DNA of 64,000 nt from positions 22,441-86,440 of the forward strand of contig JBJOQW010000060.1 of NCBI GenBank assembly GCA_046049665.1, given 5' to 3'. Positions 8,430 to 15,906 of the stretch are shown in pieces; within the stretch, counting starts at the first letter, position 1; every line of letters starts with the position of its first letter. The stretch is from JAAFHS01 sp046049665. GTDB lineage: Bacteria > Pseudomonadota > Alphaproteobacteria > Rhodobacterales > Rhodobacteraceae. The translations under genes were made by a program, and so were the position numbers. The notes beneath the pieces are model-generated. The model had not been told where the DNA came from. It saw only the letters and a program-made list of their open reading frames with translations, and searched no databases.

Positions 8430-8459
8430 AAGGCCGCGCAGGTTGCCCTGCGCGGCCTT
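8430..8459. terminator. Shared terminator between the orphan gene and rplI
   Basis: AAGGCCGCGCAGG and CCTGCGCGGCCTT form a 13-bp stem around TTGC. It lies between the plus-strand stop at 8417 and the minus-strand rplI stop at 8481, with T on the plus side and a run of T (from AAGAAAAA) on the minus side, so it can stop transcription both ways. Confidence 0.8.
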
Positions 8460-8480
8460 CAATTCGATTCTGACGCGTGA

Positions 8481-9065
8481 TCAGTCGCGGGTCAGGTCTT
8501 CACCATCCTGCGCCGCACCCATTTCATCAAACAGGTTGGCGATTTCGAATTCGGCTTCGGCTTCTGCCTCGGCTGCGAGTTCCTGGATCGACTTGCCAGA
8601 TGCCTGCAGTTCGGCCTCTTCGACCGAACGTGCAACGTTCAGGCGCAGTTTGACCGAGACTTCGGGGTGCAGGGCAGCAGTTACCGTGTGCAGGCCCAAT
8701 TCCTTGATCGGGCGATCAAGGATGATCTGGCCGCGGTCAACGGTAAAGCCTGCAGCCGTGGCTGCATCGGCCGCGTCACGCGTGGTGACAGAACCATACA
8801 GCGCCCCGGCATCGGATGCCGAGCGGATGATGATGAAGGTCTGGCCATCAAGCTTGGCGCCTGCGGCTTCGGCCTCTTTCTTGGTTTCCAGGTTCACCAG
8901 TTCCAGTTGGGCTTTCTTGGCCTCAAAGGATTTGATGTTGCTGTCATTGGCGCGCAGGGCCTTGCCCTGTGGCAGAAGGAAGTTGCGGGCGTAACCGTCC
9001 TTGACGTTCACGACCTCACCCATCTGGCCCAGTTTGGCCACGCGCTGAAGAAGGATAACTTGCAT
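8481..9065 (-). CDS. rplI: 50S ribosomal protein L9
   Basis: Large-subunit protein with two globular domains joined by a long helix, bound to 23S rRNA near the L1 stalk. 194 residues against about 149 in E. coli; the acidic tail (rich in Glu and Ala, ending QDGEDLTRD) is an extension normal for this order. The N-terminal signature QVILLQRVAKLGQMGEVVNV and VKDGYARNFLLPQGKA are intact. The ATG at 9065 follows AAGGAGAA. It is the last gene of rpsF-rpsR-rplI, 11 bases after rpsR. Confidence 0.97.
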   Translation of the reverse strand: MQVILLQRVAKLGQMGEVVNVKDGYARNFLLPQGKALRANDSNIKSFEAKKAQLELVNLETKKEAEAAGAKLDGQTFIIIRSASDAGALYGSVTTRDAADAATAAGFTVDRGQIILDRPIKELGLHTVTAALHPEVSVKLRLNVARSVEEAELQASGKSIQELAAEAEAEAEFEIANLFDEMGAAQDGEDLTRD

Positions 9066-9076
9066 CGGTTTTCTCC

Positions 9077-9304
9077 TTACTTCACGGCATAGGGCAGCAG
9101 GGCGAGGAAGCGTGCGCGCTTGATGGCCTGGGCCAGTTCGCGCTGCTTTTTCGCAGAGACTGCGGTGATACGGGATGGCACGATCTTGCCGCGCTCAGAA
9201 ACGTAGCGCTGCAGCAGACGTGTATCCTTGTAGTCGATCGCCGGTGCATTGTCGCCCGAGAACGGGCAAACCTTGCGGCGGCGGAAAAATGGTTTCGTAG
9301 CCAT
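9077..9304 (-). CDS. rpsR: 30S ribosomal protein S18
   Basis: Small-subunit protein that pairs with S6 on the central domain of 16S rRNA. 75 residues, standard length, starting MATKPFFRRRKVCPFSGD and containing YVSERGKIVPSRIT and KRARFLALLPY. It lies 29 bases after rpsF and 11 before rplI. The single Cys in KVCPF is one position of the zinc-binding set found in some S18 proteins; the full set is absent, so a zinc-free form. Confidence 0.97.
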   Translation of the reverse strand: MATKPFFRRRKVCPFSGDNAPAIDYKDTRLLQRYVSERGKIVPSRITAVSAKKQRELAQAIKRARFLALLPYAVK

Positions 9305-9333
9305 GGCTTATGATCCTTTCTGCAAGCTGGATG

Positions 9334-9786
9334 TTAACGGCGGTCGCCGAACGACGGACGTTCGCTGCGCTCTGGCCGGTCACCAAAGCTGCGTTCGCGG
9401 CGTTCACCACCACCAAAGCCCATCCCGCCGCCATCACGGTCACGGTCGCCACGTTCACGGTCATCACGCTTTTGCATCTGGACCGACGGCCCATCCGTGT
9501 GCGCATCAACCTTGATCGTCAGCACGCGCATGACATCATCATGCAGGCGCATAAGGCGTTCCATTTCCAGGACGGCTGCAGCAGGTGCATCCGATTTCAC
9601 AAAGGCATAGTGGCCCTTGCGGTTCTTGTTGATCTTGTAGGCCATCGTCTTGACGCCCCAGTATTCGCTTTCCACAACCTTGCCGCCGTTGTCGGCCAGC
9701 ACGGTAGAGAAATGTTCGATCAGGGCTTCAGCTTGCGTGTTGGACAGATCCTGACGCGCAATGAAGACATGCTCATAAAGCGGCAT
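9334..9786 (-). CDS. rpsF: 30S ribosomal protein S6
   Basis: Binds S18 and the 16S platform. 150 residues from the ATG at 9786, which gives MPLYEHVFIARQDLS as in relatives, with AAAGGA just upstream. The first 105 residues are the ferredoxin-like S6 fold; the rest is a low-complexity tail of Arg, Asp, Gly and Glu (RDDRERGDRDRDGGG and GERRERSFGDRPERS), longer than in enterobacteria and likely disordered. First gene of the operon; a hairpin in its leader resembles the S6:S18 feedback site. Confidence 0.96.
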   Translation of the reverse strand: MPLYEHVFIARQDLSNTQAEALIEHFSTVLADNGGKVVESEYWGVKTMAYKINKNRKGHYAFVKSDAPAAAVLEMERLMRLHDDVMRVLTIKVDAHTDGPSVQMQKRDDRERGDRDRDGGGMGFGGGERRERSFGDRPERSERPSFGDRR

Positions 9787-9819
9787 GCAGCATTCCTTTA
9801 TTCTCAGGCGCATTTCATA

Positions 9820-9850
9820 GGGCAAACGGTTGACCCGCCGCTGTTTGCCC
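9820..9850 (-). promoter_or_regulatory. Putative S6:S18-binding leader hairpin of the rpsF operon
   Basis: On the minus strand the RNA reads GGGCAAA, then bulge CAG, then CGG, an 8-base loop CGGGTCAA, then CCG and TTTGCCC. This is a 7-bp outer stem, a three-base bulge on one side and an inner stem ending in CCG. It ends about 34 bases before the rpsF start. The S6:S18 complex is known to bind a bulged hairpin with a CCG trinucleotide in its own leader, a copy of its 16S rRNA site; this element has those parts. Binding itself is inferred. Confidence 0.55.
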
Positions 9851-10098
9851 ACGAGGTGTTGCGCCGGTTCAGGGTGTGAACGGCGGGATGCAGCCCTTTA
9901 AGCGGGGGTGTGCCGGGATGCAAGCCTTTGTTGGCCCCCGGAACCAGATTCGCGCGCGGCCCGGACGATCATCGTTTCGTGATGTTCGCCCATACACAGT
10001 GCTTGTTCAGTTCTGTGCAATTTGAGAGAGCAGGCTTTGCAAGTATGTTTCGCCGCGTCAACCCGGGGAAAACCCCCAATCAGCCTTTGGAGTATGCC
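9851..10098. other. Divergent intergenic region, rpsF operon and yceI promoters
   Basis: These 248 bases, with the leader hairpin beside them, separate the divergent rpsF operon and yceI. They must hold both promoters, but I cannot pick out convincing -35/-10 pairs. Short open frames here have no ribosome site or family resemblance. I see no further feature. Confidence 0.4.
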
Positions 10099-10674
10099 AT
10101 GAAATTTGCCTCTTTTGCACTGGCCGCAGCCCTGTTCGCGTCGCCAGCCCTTGCCGCGCCTGAAAAATTCGTTCTGGACGCATCGCACAGCCAGATCGTG
10201 TTCAGCTATGATCACCTTGGTTTTTCAACCACCTACGGCATGTTCAGCGGCTTTAACGGCGAGATCATGTTTGATGCCGAAGCGCCTGCGTCCTCCACGG
10301 TGACGGTGTCCTTCCCGGTGCGCAGCATGATGACGGGCTGGGAAGAGCGTTTCCAGCACTTCATGTCGGCAGATATCTTCAACGCTGCTGATGATACGTC
10401 GATGGTCACCTTCACCTCGACGGCCATTGAAGTGACGGGCGAAAACACGGCCAACATCACGGGCGATCTGACGATGAATGGCGTGACCAAGCCGGTCACG
10501 ATTGCAACAGTGATGAACAAGGCTGACAACCACCCGATGGCCAACAAGCCATGGATGGGCTTTACCGGCACGACCACCGTTCTGCGCAGCGATTTCAACG
10601 TTGGCCTGTTCGCGCCAGCGGTCAGCGATGAAGTGAAGATCACGCTGTCGATCGAAGCTGCAAAAGCCGAATAA
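10099..10674 (+). CDS. Secreted YceI-family lipid-binding protein
   Basis: 191 residues. A signal peptide is clear (MKFASFALAAALFASPALAA, cleavage about residue 20), so the product is periplasmic. The mature part is a YceI beta-barrel lipocalin-like domain that in relatives binds isoprenoid chains: FVLDASHSQIVFSYDHLGFS at its start, then TVSFPVRSM, ITGDLTMNGVTKPVTI and RSDFNVG. ATG 10099 follows TTGGAG. It faces the b561-YceI fusion across a shared terminator, so two YceI domains, one soluble and one membrane-tied, are encoded side by side. The substrate is not known. Confidence 0.9.
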   Translation: MKFASFALAAALFASPALAAPEKFVLDASHSQIVFSYDHLGFSTTYGMFSGFNGEIMFDAEAPASSTVTVSFPVRSMMTGWEERFQHFMSADIFNAADDTSMVTFTSTAIEVTGENTANITGDLTMNGVTKPVTIATVMNKADNHPMANKPWMGFTGTTTVLRSDFNVGLFAPAVSDEVKITLSIEAAKAE

Positions 10675-10690
10675 GCTCCCGGCAGAATGC

Positions 10691-10725
10691 AAAGGCCGCT
10701 GCGGGCGTTCCGCAGCGGCCTTTTT
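10691..10725. terminator. Shared terminator between the two YceI genes
   Basis: AAAGGCCGCTGCGG and CCGCAGCGGCCTTT form a 14-bp stem around GCGTT, with further T on the plus side and A-rich sequence on the other. It lies between the stops at 10674 (plus) and 10744 (minus). Confidence 0.85.
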
Positions 10726-10743
10726 CATGCGCGCTGTCCAGCG

Positions 10744-11955
10744 TCAGTTGCGCGTGGCAACAAGGTTGGTGGTGACGGTAGCGTTGAAGCCCACGGTGGA
10801 TTCGTCGCCATAGGTGGCACCCATGCCAAAGGTGCGCCGGTCAATCTGGGTAGTGCCCGTCATGGTGGCCACATTCCCTGCGATCACCAGATCAAAGGCC
10901 AGTTGCAGCGGTGCGGTCACGCCCCGCAGGGTCAACATGCCATCGGCCAGATAGCCGGTCTCGGCAGGCAGGATGCTGGCGTCGAAGGTGGCGGTTGGAT
11001 GGGTTGCCACATCAAAGAATTCAGCGGCCTTGGCCTGATCGGTGACAGACCCCAGGGTCAGGCTCGTGGTATCGATCGTCACGCTCACGCTGCCATGGCT
11101 GCCTTCAGTTGCGACTTCGTCAAAGCGGATGTCGGCGCTCCAGTTGGCAAAGCTGCCTTGGATTTCGCTACCCATCTGGTTGATGGCAAAGCCAAGCGTG
11201 CCTTCGGTGACGGTCCAGTTTCCGGTTGCCGCTGATGCGGTTGCTGGGGCGGGCGATGCGACCTCAGCGGTGGTCGGGGGGACTTCGGTCTTGGCCATTG
11301 ACCATGCTAGGCCCGCACCTGCCGCGTAAATTGCCAGCGCAGCAATGGCCGGGCCGCGCGCATGTGCGGCACCAGTTGCCCGGTCCGGTGCGTTTGCCCC
11401 GCGCGTCATGCGGGCCAGCGTATGATCCTTGTCAATAAACGCATGTTTCAGCGCCCCGGCAATGTGCAGCAGAATCGAGGCGACAAGCACCTTGGTGAAC
11501 ACCCAATGCATCGCCCCGGCCAGATGCGCCACGGTTTCCGATGTGGGCACGCCCGGCAAATCCTGCCCAAGGGGCCACAGGATGGGGGCAAAACCATCAG
11601 TCGCTGCATGGTGAACCCAGCCAGACAGCGGCACGATGACAAGTGACAGATACAGCGCCCAATGCACCAGCTCTGCCGCCATCGTCTCGGCCTTGCGGTC
11701 AGCGTGTACGGGTTCCGGGCGCGTTTGTGTCAGGGCCCACAGAATACGGATCAACGCCACGGCAAAGGCCGCGACCCCCACCGTCTTGTGCAGCGAAAAC
11801 AGTTGCGCCTTTGCAGCCAGTTCTTCACCTGTGGCATAGGGCATCTGGTTGGCAAACCAGCCAAGCGGGATGGCTGACAGGATCAGCAGGGCAGTCAGCC
11901 AGTGCAATGTGCGGGCGACCGAGCCATAGCTGGTTGCGGTATTCGTGGTGGCCAT
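10744..11955 (-). CDS. Cytochrome b561 fused to a YceI domain
   Basis: 403 residues. Residues 1-185 are a four-helix di-heme cytochrome b561 domain (histidines at 18, 56, 98, 150 and 164 lie in or near the helices, as in the CybB family). A further hydrophobic segment at about 202-222 follows, then a Pro/Ala linker and a YceI domain from about 245 to the end (GNWTVTEGTLGFAINQMGSE at its start). The b561 part moves electrons from quinol in the inner membrane; the YceI part should be periplasmic and could hold a quinone-like lipid. It converges on a secreted YceI gene. The start MATTNTATSYGSVART is 147 bases from fabD, divergently. Confidence 0.88.
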   Translation of the reverse strand: MATTNTATSYGSVARTLHWLTALLILSAIPLGWFANQMPYATGEELAAKAQLFSLHKTVGVAAFAVALIRILWALTQTRPEPVHADRKAETMAAELVHWALYLSLVIVPLSGWVHHAATDGFAPILWPLGQDLPGVPTSETVAHLAGAMHWVFTKVLVASILLHIAGALKHAFIDKDHTLARMTRGANAPDRATGAAHARGPAIAALAIYAAGAGLAWSMAKTEVPPTTAEVASPAPATASAATGNWTVTEGTLGFAINQMGSEIQGSFANWSADIRFDEVATEGSHGSVSVTIDTTSLTLGSVTDQAKAAEFFDVATHPTATFDASILPAETGYLADGMLTLRGVTAPLQLAFDLVIAGNVATMTGTTQIDRRTFGMGATYGDESTVGFNATVTTNLVATRN

Positions 11956-12102
11956 GGTTCTTCTCCGGTCCGTTGCGATGGGGCAAGCCTAGCATGCACC
12001 GCGGAAAGGAACAGGCGCAGGATTGCACATCAGATGTGGACGGTGCTTGCCCCATCCCCGCCCGCCCGTTATGCCAAAGGCAAAGAACGGGGGGACTTGG
12101 CC

Positions 12103-13032
12103 ATGAGCCGCGCATTCATTTTTCCGGGGCAGGGCGCCCAGACCATTGGCATGGGGCGCGCCCTTGCCGATGCCTATCCATCTGCAAAGGCCGTGTTTGA
12201 TGAGGTGGATGAGGCGCTTGGTCAAAAGCTGTCATCGCTGATCTGGGACGGCGATATTGCCGAACTGACACTGACGCAGAATGCACAGCCCGCGCTGATG
12301 GCCACATCCATGGCAGCACTGCGCGCGCTTGAGGCGGAAGGGATCAGCATCACCGATGCGGCCTTTGTGGCGGGCCATTCGCTGGGCGAATATTCAGCAC
12401 TTTGTGCCGCAGGGGCGCTGCAACTGTCTGATACGGCGCGGCTTTTGCGCACGCGCGGGCGTGCCATGCAAGAGGCGGTGCCCGTAGGTGTGGGGGCCAT
12501 GGCGGCTCTGCTGGGTCTTGATTTCGCAACGGCGACTGAAGTGGCGGCCGAGGCTGCGCAAGGCGAAGTCTGCCAGGCCGCCAATGACAATGACCCGGCC
12601 CAGGTGGTGGTATCGGGGCACAAGGCCGCGGTCGAACGCGCCTTGGAGATTGCCAAGGCGCGCGGTGCAAAGCGCGCGATCCTGCTGCCCGTCAGTGCGC
12701 CGTTCCATTGCGCATTGATGGGGCCTGCGGCGGCAGTGATGTCTGAAGCTTTGGCCGGCGTGGCGATTGCCGCACCGCAAGTGCCGGTGGTGGTCAACGT
12801 GCGGGCTGAGGCGGTGACAGAGCCTGACCGCATCCGTGCATTGCTGGTGGCGCAGATCACGGGGTCGGTCCGCTGGCGCGAATCCGTGCAATGGATGGCA
12901 GGTGCAGGTGTGACTGAATTCTGGGAAATTGGCGCAGGCAAGGCGTTGTCGGGCATGGTCAAGCGGATTGTCGAAGGGGCAGTGACGCGTGCCGTGGGCA
13001 CACCGGATGATGTGATCGCGGCAAAAGCATAA
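12103..13032 (+). CDS. fabD: Malonyl-CoA:ACP transacylase
   Basis: Moves malonyl from CoA to acyl carrier protein for fatty acid synthesis; cytoplasmic. 309 residues, normal. FPGQGAQTIGMG opens the protein; the nucleophile elbow GHSLGEYSA has Ser93; the partner His is in SAPFHCAL at residue 202. The ATG at 12103 (MSRAFIFPGQG) agrees with the family; a longer reading into the gap is not supported. fabG follows after 78 bases, and acpP after one more gene, so this is the fatty-acid operon with fabH absent. Confidence 0.96.
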   Translation: MSRAFIFPGQGAQTIGMGRALADAYPSAKAVFDEVDEALGQKLSSLIWDGDIAELTLTQNAQPALMATSMAALRALEAEGISITDAAFVAGHSLGEYSALCAAGALQLSDTARLLRTRGRAMQEAVPVGVGAMAALLGLDFATATEVAAEAAQGEVCQAANDNDPAQVVVSGHKAAVERALEIAKARGAKRAILLPVSAPFHCALMGPAAAVMSEALAGVAIAAPQVPVVVNVRAEAVTEPDRIRALLVAQITGSVRWRESVQWMAGAGVTEFWEIGAGKALSGMVKRIVEGAVTRAVGTPDDVIAAKA

Positions 13033-13110
13033 GGTGGTCTGGGGCTGCAGGGTCTGTGCGCCCCGCTTGCCCCTGGACATTTTCACAGGCTTGAAAGTTG
13101 GGAGGGGCAG

Positions 13111-13848
13111 ATGTTTGATCTGACAGGGAAATCGGCACTAGTGACCGGGGCATCCGGTGGTATTGGGGCAGCAATAGCGCGTGCCCTGCATGGGGCGGGG
13201 GCGACAGTCGCCCTGTCGGGCACACGGGTTGAACCCTTGCAGGCGCTGGCGGTTGAACTGGCCACGCGGGTGCATGTGCTGCCATGTGATCTGTCGGACC
13301 CGGTGGCGGTTGAGGCGTTGATGAAAGACGCGATTGCCGCGATGGGCGCGGTGGATGTGCTGGTCAATAACGCGGGCATCACACGTGATGGCTTGGCCAT
13401 GCGCATGTCTGATGATGACTGGCAGGCGGTGATCGACGTGAACCTGACCTCAACTTTCCGGCTGTGCCGGGGGGCCTTGCGCGGCATGATGAAGGCGCGG
13501 TGGGGGCGCATCATCAACATTTCATCCGTGGTCGGGGCCACGGGCAACGCAGGGCAGGCCAATTACGCGGCCTCCAAGGCAGGCATGATTGCCATGTCGA
13601 AAAGCATTGCCGAAGAGGTTGCAAGCCGGGGCATCACGGTAAATGCTGTCGCCCCCGGGTTTATTGCCACGCCAATGACAGACAAGCTGACAGATGATCA
13701 GAAAGGCCGCATCCTTTCGGAAATTCCGGCGGGTCGCATGGGTGATGCCGGCGATATTGCCGCCGCCGTACTGTATCTCGCCAGTCCTGAAGCTGGCTAT
13801 GTGACCGGGGCTACGCTGCATGTAAACGGCGGCATGCATATGGGCTGA
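13111..13848 (+). CDS. fabG: 3-oxoacyl-ACP reductase
   Basis: NADPH-dependent reduction of beta-ketoacyl-ACP, a short-chain dehydrogenase. 245 residues. The cofactor motif TGASGGIG is at residues 12-19, the structural NNAG at about 86, and the catalytic set is Ser139, Tyr152 and Lys156 (NYAASKAG). The C-terminal GxVTGATLHVNGGMHMG matches FabG closely rather than other dehydrogenases. GGGAGGGG precedes the ATG. It lies between fabD and an alpha/beta protein that separates it from acpP. Confidence 0.96.
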   Translation: MFDLTGKSALVTGASGGIGAAIARALHGAGATVALSGTRVEPLQALAVELATRVHVLPCDLSDPVAVEALMKDAIAAMGAVDVLVNNAGITRDGLAMRMSDDDWQAVIDVNLTSTFRLCRGALRGMMKARWGRIINISSVVGATGNAGQANYAASKAGMIAMSKSIAEEVASRGITVNAVAPGFIATPMTDKLTDDQKGRILSEIPAGRMGDAGDIAAAVLYLASPEAGYVTGATLHVNGGMHMG

Positions 13849-13963
13849 CGGTGCATTTCAAATCAAGCTTTAGCTGATTGATCGGACACCCGCCCTGATT
13901 CACTTACCTGCCGTTAAGGCCTGTCTGGCAGTGTTTTCTGGCAACCAGTGTGGTGGGGACCAG

Positions 13964-14731
13964 ATGGGTTTTCGGCGGGTGTTTGACGGCGCATTTCTGC
14001 GCGCAGAAATTCATGGCGACGGGCAGAATGGCCTGTTTGTCAGCTTTGATCATTATCGTCCGGGGCGGACCTGTTTTGTGAACATGGCACCTGTCCAGAT
14101 GGCACTGGACATGGGCTATGCCAGTCTGGTCATCTCGACCGCAGCAAATGACTGGTTTCTGAACCCTGACCTGCCAGACCTGCGTGTCGAACTGCAACAT
14201 CTGGCGGCGCAATATCCTGTCGTGCGGGCCATCGGCTTTTCGATGGGGGGATATGGCGCGCTTTTGCTGTCCAACACCCTGCAGCTGGCCTTTGCAACAC
14301 TCTGGGCCCCGCAGGTTTCGATCCGGCAAAGGCTGGCCCCTTTCGAAAACCGATTCAAGACCGAAGCCAGTCGTATCGACGTGGTGGCCGACCAGTTGCG
14401 CCTGCACATCATTCCGCAATTGCAGGGCCTTGTGTTGTGCGACCCCTTCGCCCACCCGGCCGAACGCCAGCACGCCCATGCGATACAGGCGCTGGCCCCT
14501 GATCTTGGACTTGCAGCCTTGCCGTTCTCCGGGCACCCGCCGACGGGGGTTGTGATGGCCGGCGGCGCTTATCAGTCGCTTCTGCGTGCCGCAATCAGTG
14601 GCGAGATGACCCCGCAGATGGTGCGGAAGGTGCATGCCAGCCACCGCTGGGGGTCGGAATCCTATTTGCGCGCGTTGCAGGCCAGGCTTAACAAACGCGA
14701 AGCGCGGGGCTTTGCGATGACCGGCACTTAG
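13964..14731 (+). CDS. Alpha/beta-hydrolase-like protein
   Basis: 255 residues from ATG 13964 (MGFRRVFDGAFLRAEI); an earlier ATG at 13931 would add 11. The nucleophile elbow reads GFSMGGYGALLL near residue 96, followed by a typical order of strands and helices, with a late His in KVHASHRWGS that could complete the triad. The acid is not evident. No signal peptide. It sits between fabG and acpP on the same strand, an unusual place; a thioesterase or acyltransferase role would fit but is only inferred. Homologues in Rhodobacterales are listed simply as hydrolases. Confidence 0.75.
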   Translation: MGFRRVFDGAFLRAEIHGDGQNGLFVSFDHYRPGRTCFVNMAPVQMALDMGYASLVISTAANDWFLNPDLPDLRVELQHLAAQYPVVRAIGFSMGGYGALLLSNTLQLAFATLWAPQVSIRQRLAPFENRFKTEASRIDVVADQLRLHIIPQLQGLVLCDPFAHPAERQHAHAIQALAPDLGLAALPFSGHPPTGVVMAGGAYQSLLRAAISGEMTPQMVRKVHASHRWGSESYLRALQARLNKREARGFAMTGT

Positions 14732-14890
14732 CCTGCACTGCCGTGGGAAACTGTTTGCCATGCGCCAAAGCCCTTGCTATAGGCGCGCCTGACCGCAAAG
14801 CCGCTTGAAACGGCGGTGGGATGCCCGTTAGTGTGGGCGCAGGCATGGACGTGACCGGGGGCCTTCCCCGCAACAGGAACGAGGAATGAC

Positions 14891-15124
14891 ATGAGCGATA
14901 TCGCAGCCCGCGTGAAGAAGATCGTGGTCGAGCATCTGGGCGTTGAAGAAGACAAGGTGATCGAGAATGCCTCGTTCATTGATGATCTGGGCGCTGACAG
15001 CCTGGACACTGTCGAACTGGTGATGGCTTTCGAAGAAGAATTCGGGATCGAGATCCCTGACGATGCCGCCGAAACCATTCAGACCTTCGGCGATGCCGTG
15101 AAATTCATCACCGAAGCGGCGTAA
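14891..15124 (+). CDS. acpP: Acyl carrier protein
   Basis: Carries acyl chains on phosphopantetheine in fatty acid synthesis. 77 acidic residues, standard size. The attachment site is ADSLDTVELVM with Ser37 in DSL. A ribosome site GAGGAATGAC lies just before the ATG. A 159-base gap separates it from the preceding gene, so it likely has its own promoter, as this very highly made protein usually does; a strong terminator follows. Confidence 0.98.
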   Translation: MSDIAARVKKIVVEHLGVEEDKVIENASFIDDLGADSLDTVELVMAFEEEFGIEIPDDAAETIQTFGDAVKFITEAA

Positions 15125-15146
15125 GCCCCCTTGGTGTGACCTTTTG

Positions 15147-15174
15147 AAAAGGCACCCTGCGGGGTGCCTTTTTG
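15147..15174 (+). terminator. Terminator of acpP
   Basis: AAAAGGCACCC and GGGTGCCTTTT form an 11-bp stem around TGCG, ending in five T. It lies 22 bases after the acpP stop and just before the next gene's ribosome site. Confidence 0.9.
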
Positions 15175-15188
15175 CATTTGGGGGGCTG

Positions 15189-15719
15189 ATGATTCCGACA
15201 CTTGGAACGGACCGCCTGATCTTGCGGGCGATGCGGCGTGATGATTTCCCGGCCTTTGCGGCGCTTTGGGCGATGCCAGAGATGACGCGCTACAACCGGC
15301 CCGGTCCGCGCGATGAAACTGCAAGCTGGCGGTCGTTTCTGGCCAATGCGGGCAGTTGGGCCATGGATGGTATCGGGCAATGGGCGGTTTGCTGGCGGAA
15401 CGGGGGGGCGTTTATCGGGCAGGTAGGGTTCTTTGATGCGCGCCGGGAACTGGGGGCAGATTTTGATGCCGTGCCAGAATGTGGCTGGGCGGTGGCACCT
15501 GACATGCAGGGGCAGGGGGTGGCGACGGAGGCCTGCATCGCCGCGCACCGCTGGATGGATGCGCGGGGGCCGGGGGAAACGGTGGCGATGATCGCGGCGG
15601 GCAATGTGGAATCAGAACGGCTGGCGATGAAACTGGGCTACCGGCAGTTCAGGGTGATGACGCTGGATGGGGTGGCGATGGGGCTGTCGCGGCGCAGGGC
15701 AAAAGCCGCTGTCCCATGA
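15189..15719 (+). CDS. GNAT-family N-acetyltransferase (RimJ-like)
   Basis: 176 residues from the ATG at 15189 (MIPTLGTDRLILRAM), which follows a G-rich site. The N-terminal TDRLILRAMRRDDFPAFAAL is the signature of the RimJ/RimL-type acetyltransferases, and the acetyl-CoA loop is VAPDMQGQGVATEAC at about residue 98 (family QGxGxA). Some members acetylate ribosomal protein ends, others small molecules; the target cannot be told here. The last codons form part of a terminator hairpin. The gene stands alone, with the acpP terminator just before it. Confidence 0.85.
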   Translation: MIPTLGTDRLILRAMRRDDFPAFAALWAMPEMTRYNRPGPRDETASWRSFLANAGSWAMDGIGQWAVCWRNGGAFIGQVGFFDARRELGADFDAVPECGWAVAPDMQGQGVATEACIAAHRWMDARGPGETVAMIAAGNVESERLAMKLGYRQFRVMTLDGVAMGLSRRRAKAAVP

Positions 15720-15731
15720 TGGGACAGTTTT
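15709..15731 (+). terminator. Terminator overlapping the acetyltransferase stop codon
   Basis: CTGTCCCA and TGGGACAG form an 8-bp stem whose three-base loop is the TGA stop codon (15717-15719), followed by TTTT. Transcription ends almost exactly where translation ends. Confidence 0.75.
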
Positions 15732-15813
15732 GAAGCCAAGCAATATCAATGACTTGACTGTTCCGTATTCACGTTTTGTTAACTGCTGCCATGCCTTTGC
15801 AGGATATGCACCC

Positions 15814-15833
15814 AAAAATCTTGCAAGATTTTT
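15814..15833. terminator. A+T-rich palindrome, probable terminator of the regulator gene
   Basis: A perfect 20-base palindrome with half AAAAATCTTG, flanked by T on both strands. It lies about 75 bases past the minus-strand regulator stop (15907). It may equally be an operator, but there is no promoter-side gene near it. Confidence 0.45.
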
Positions 15834-15906
15834 TGCAATTTTCTTGGACGAAAATGGGACTGCTGCATCGGCGGTCTACCGAGTCCTGCGGTCTGCCCAA
15901 CCCTGA

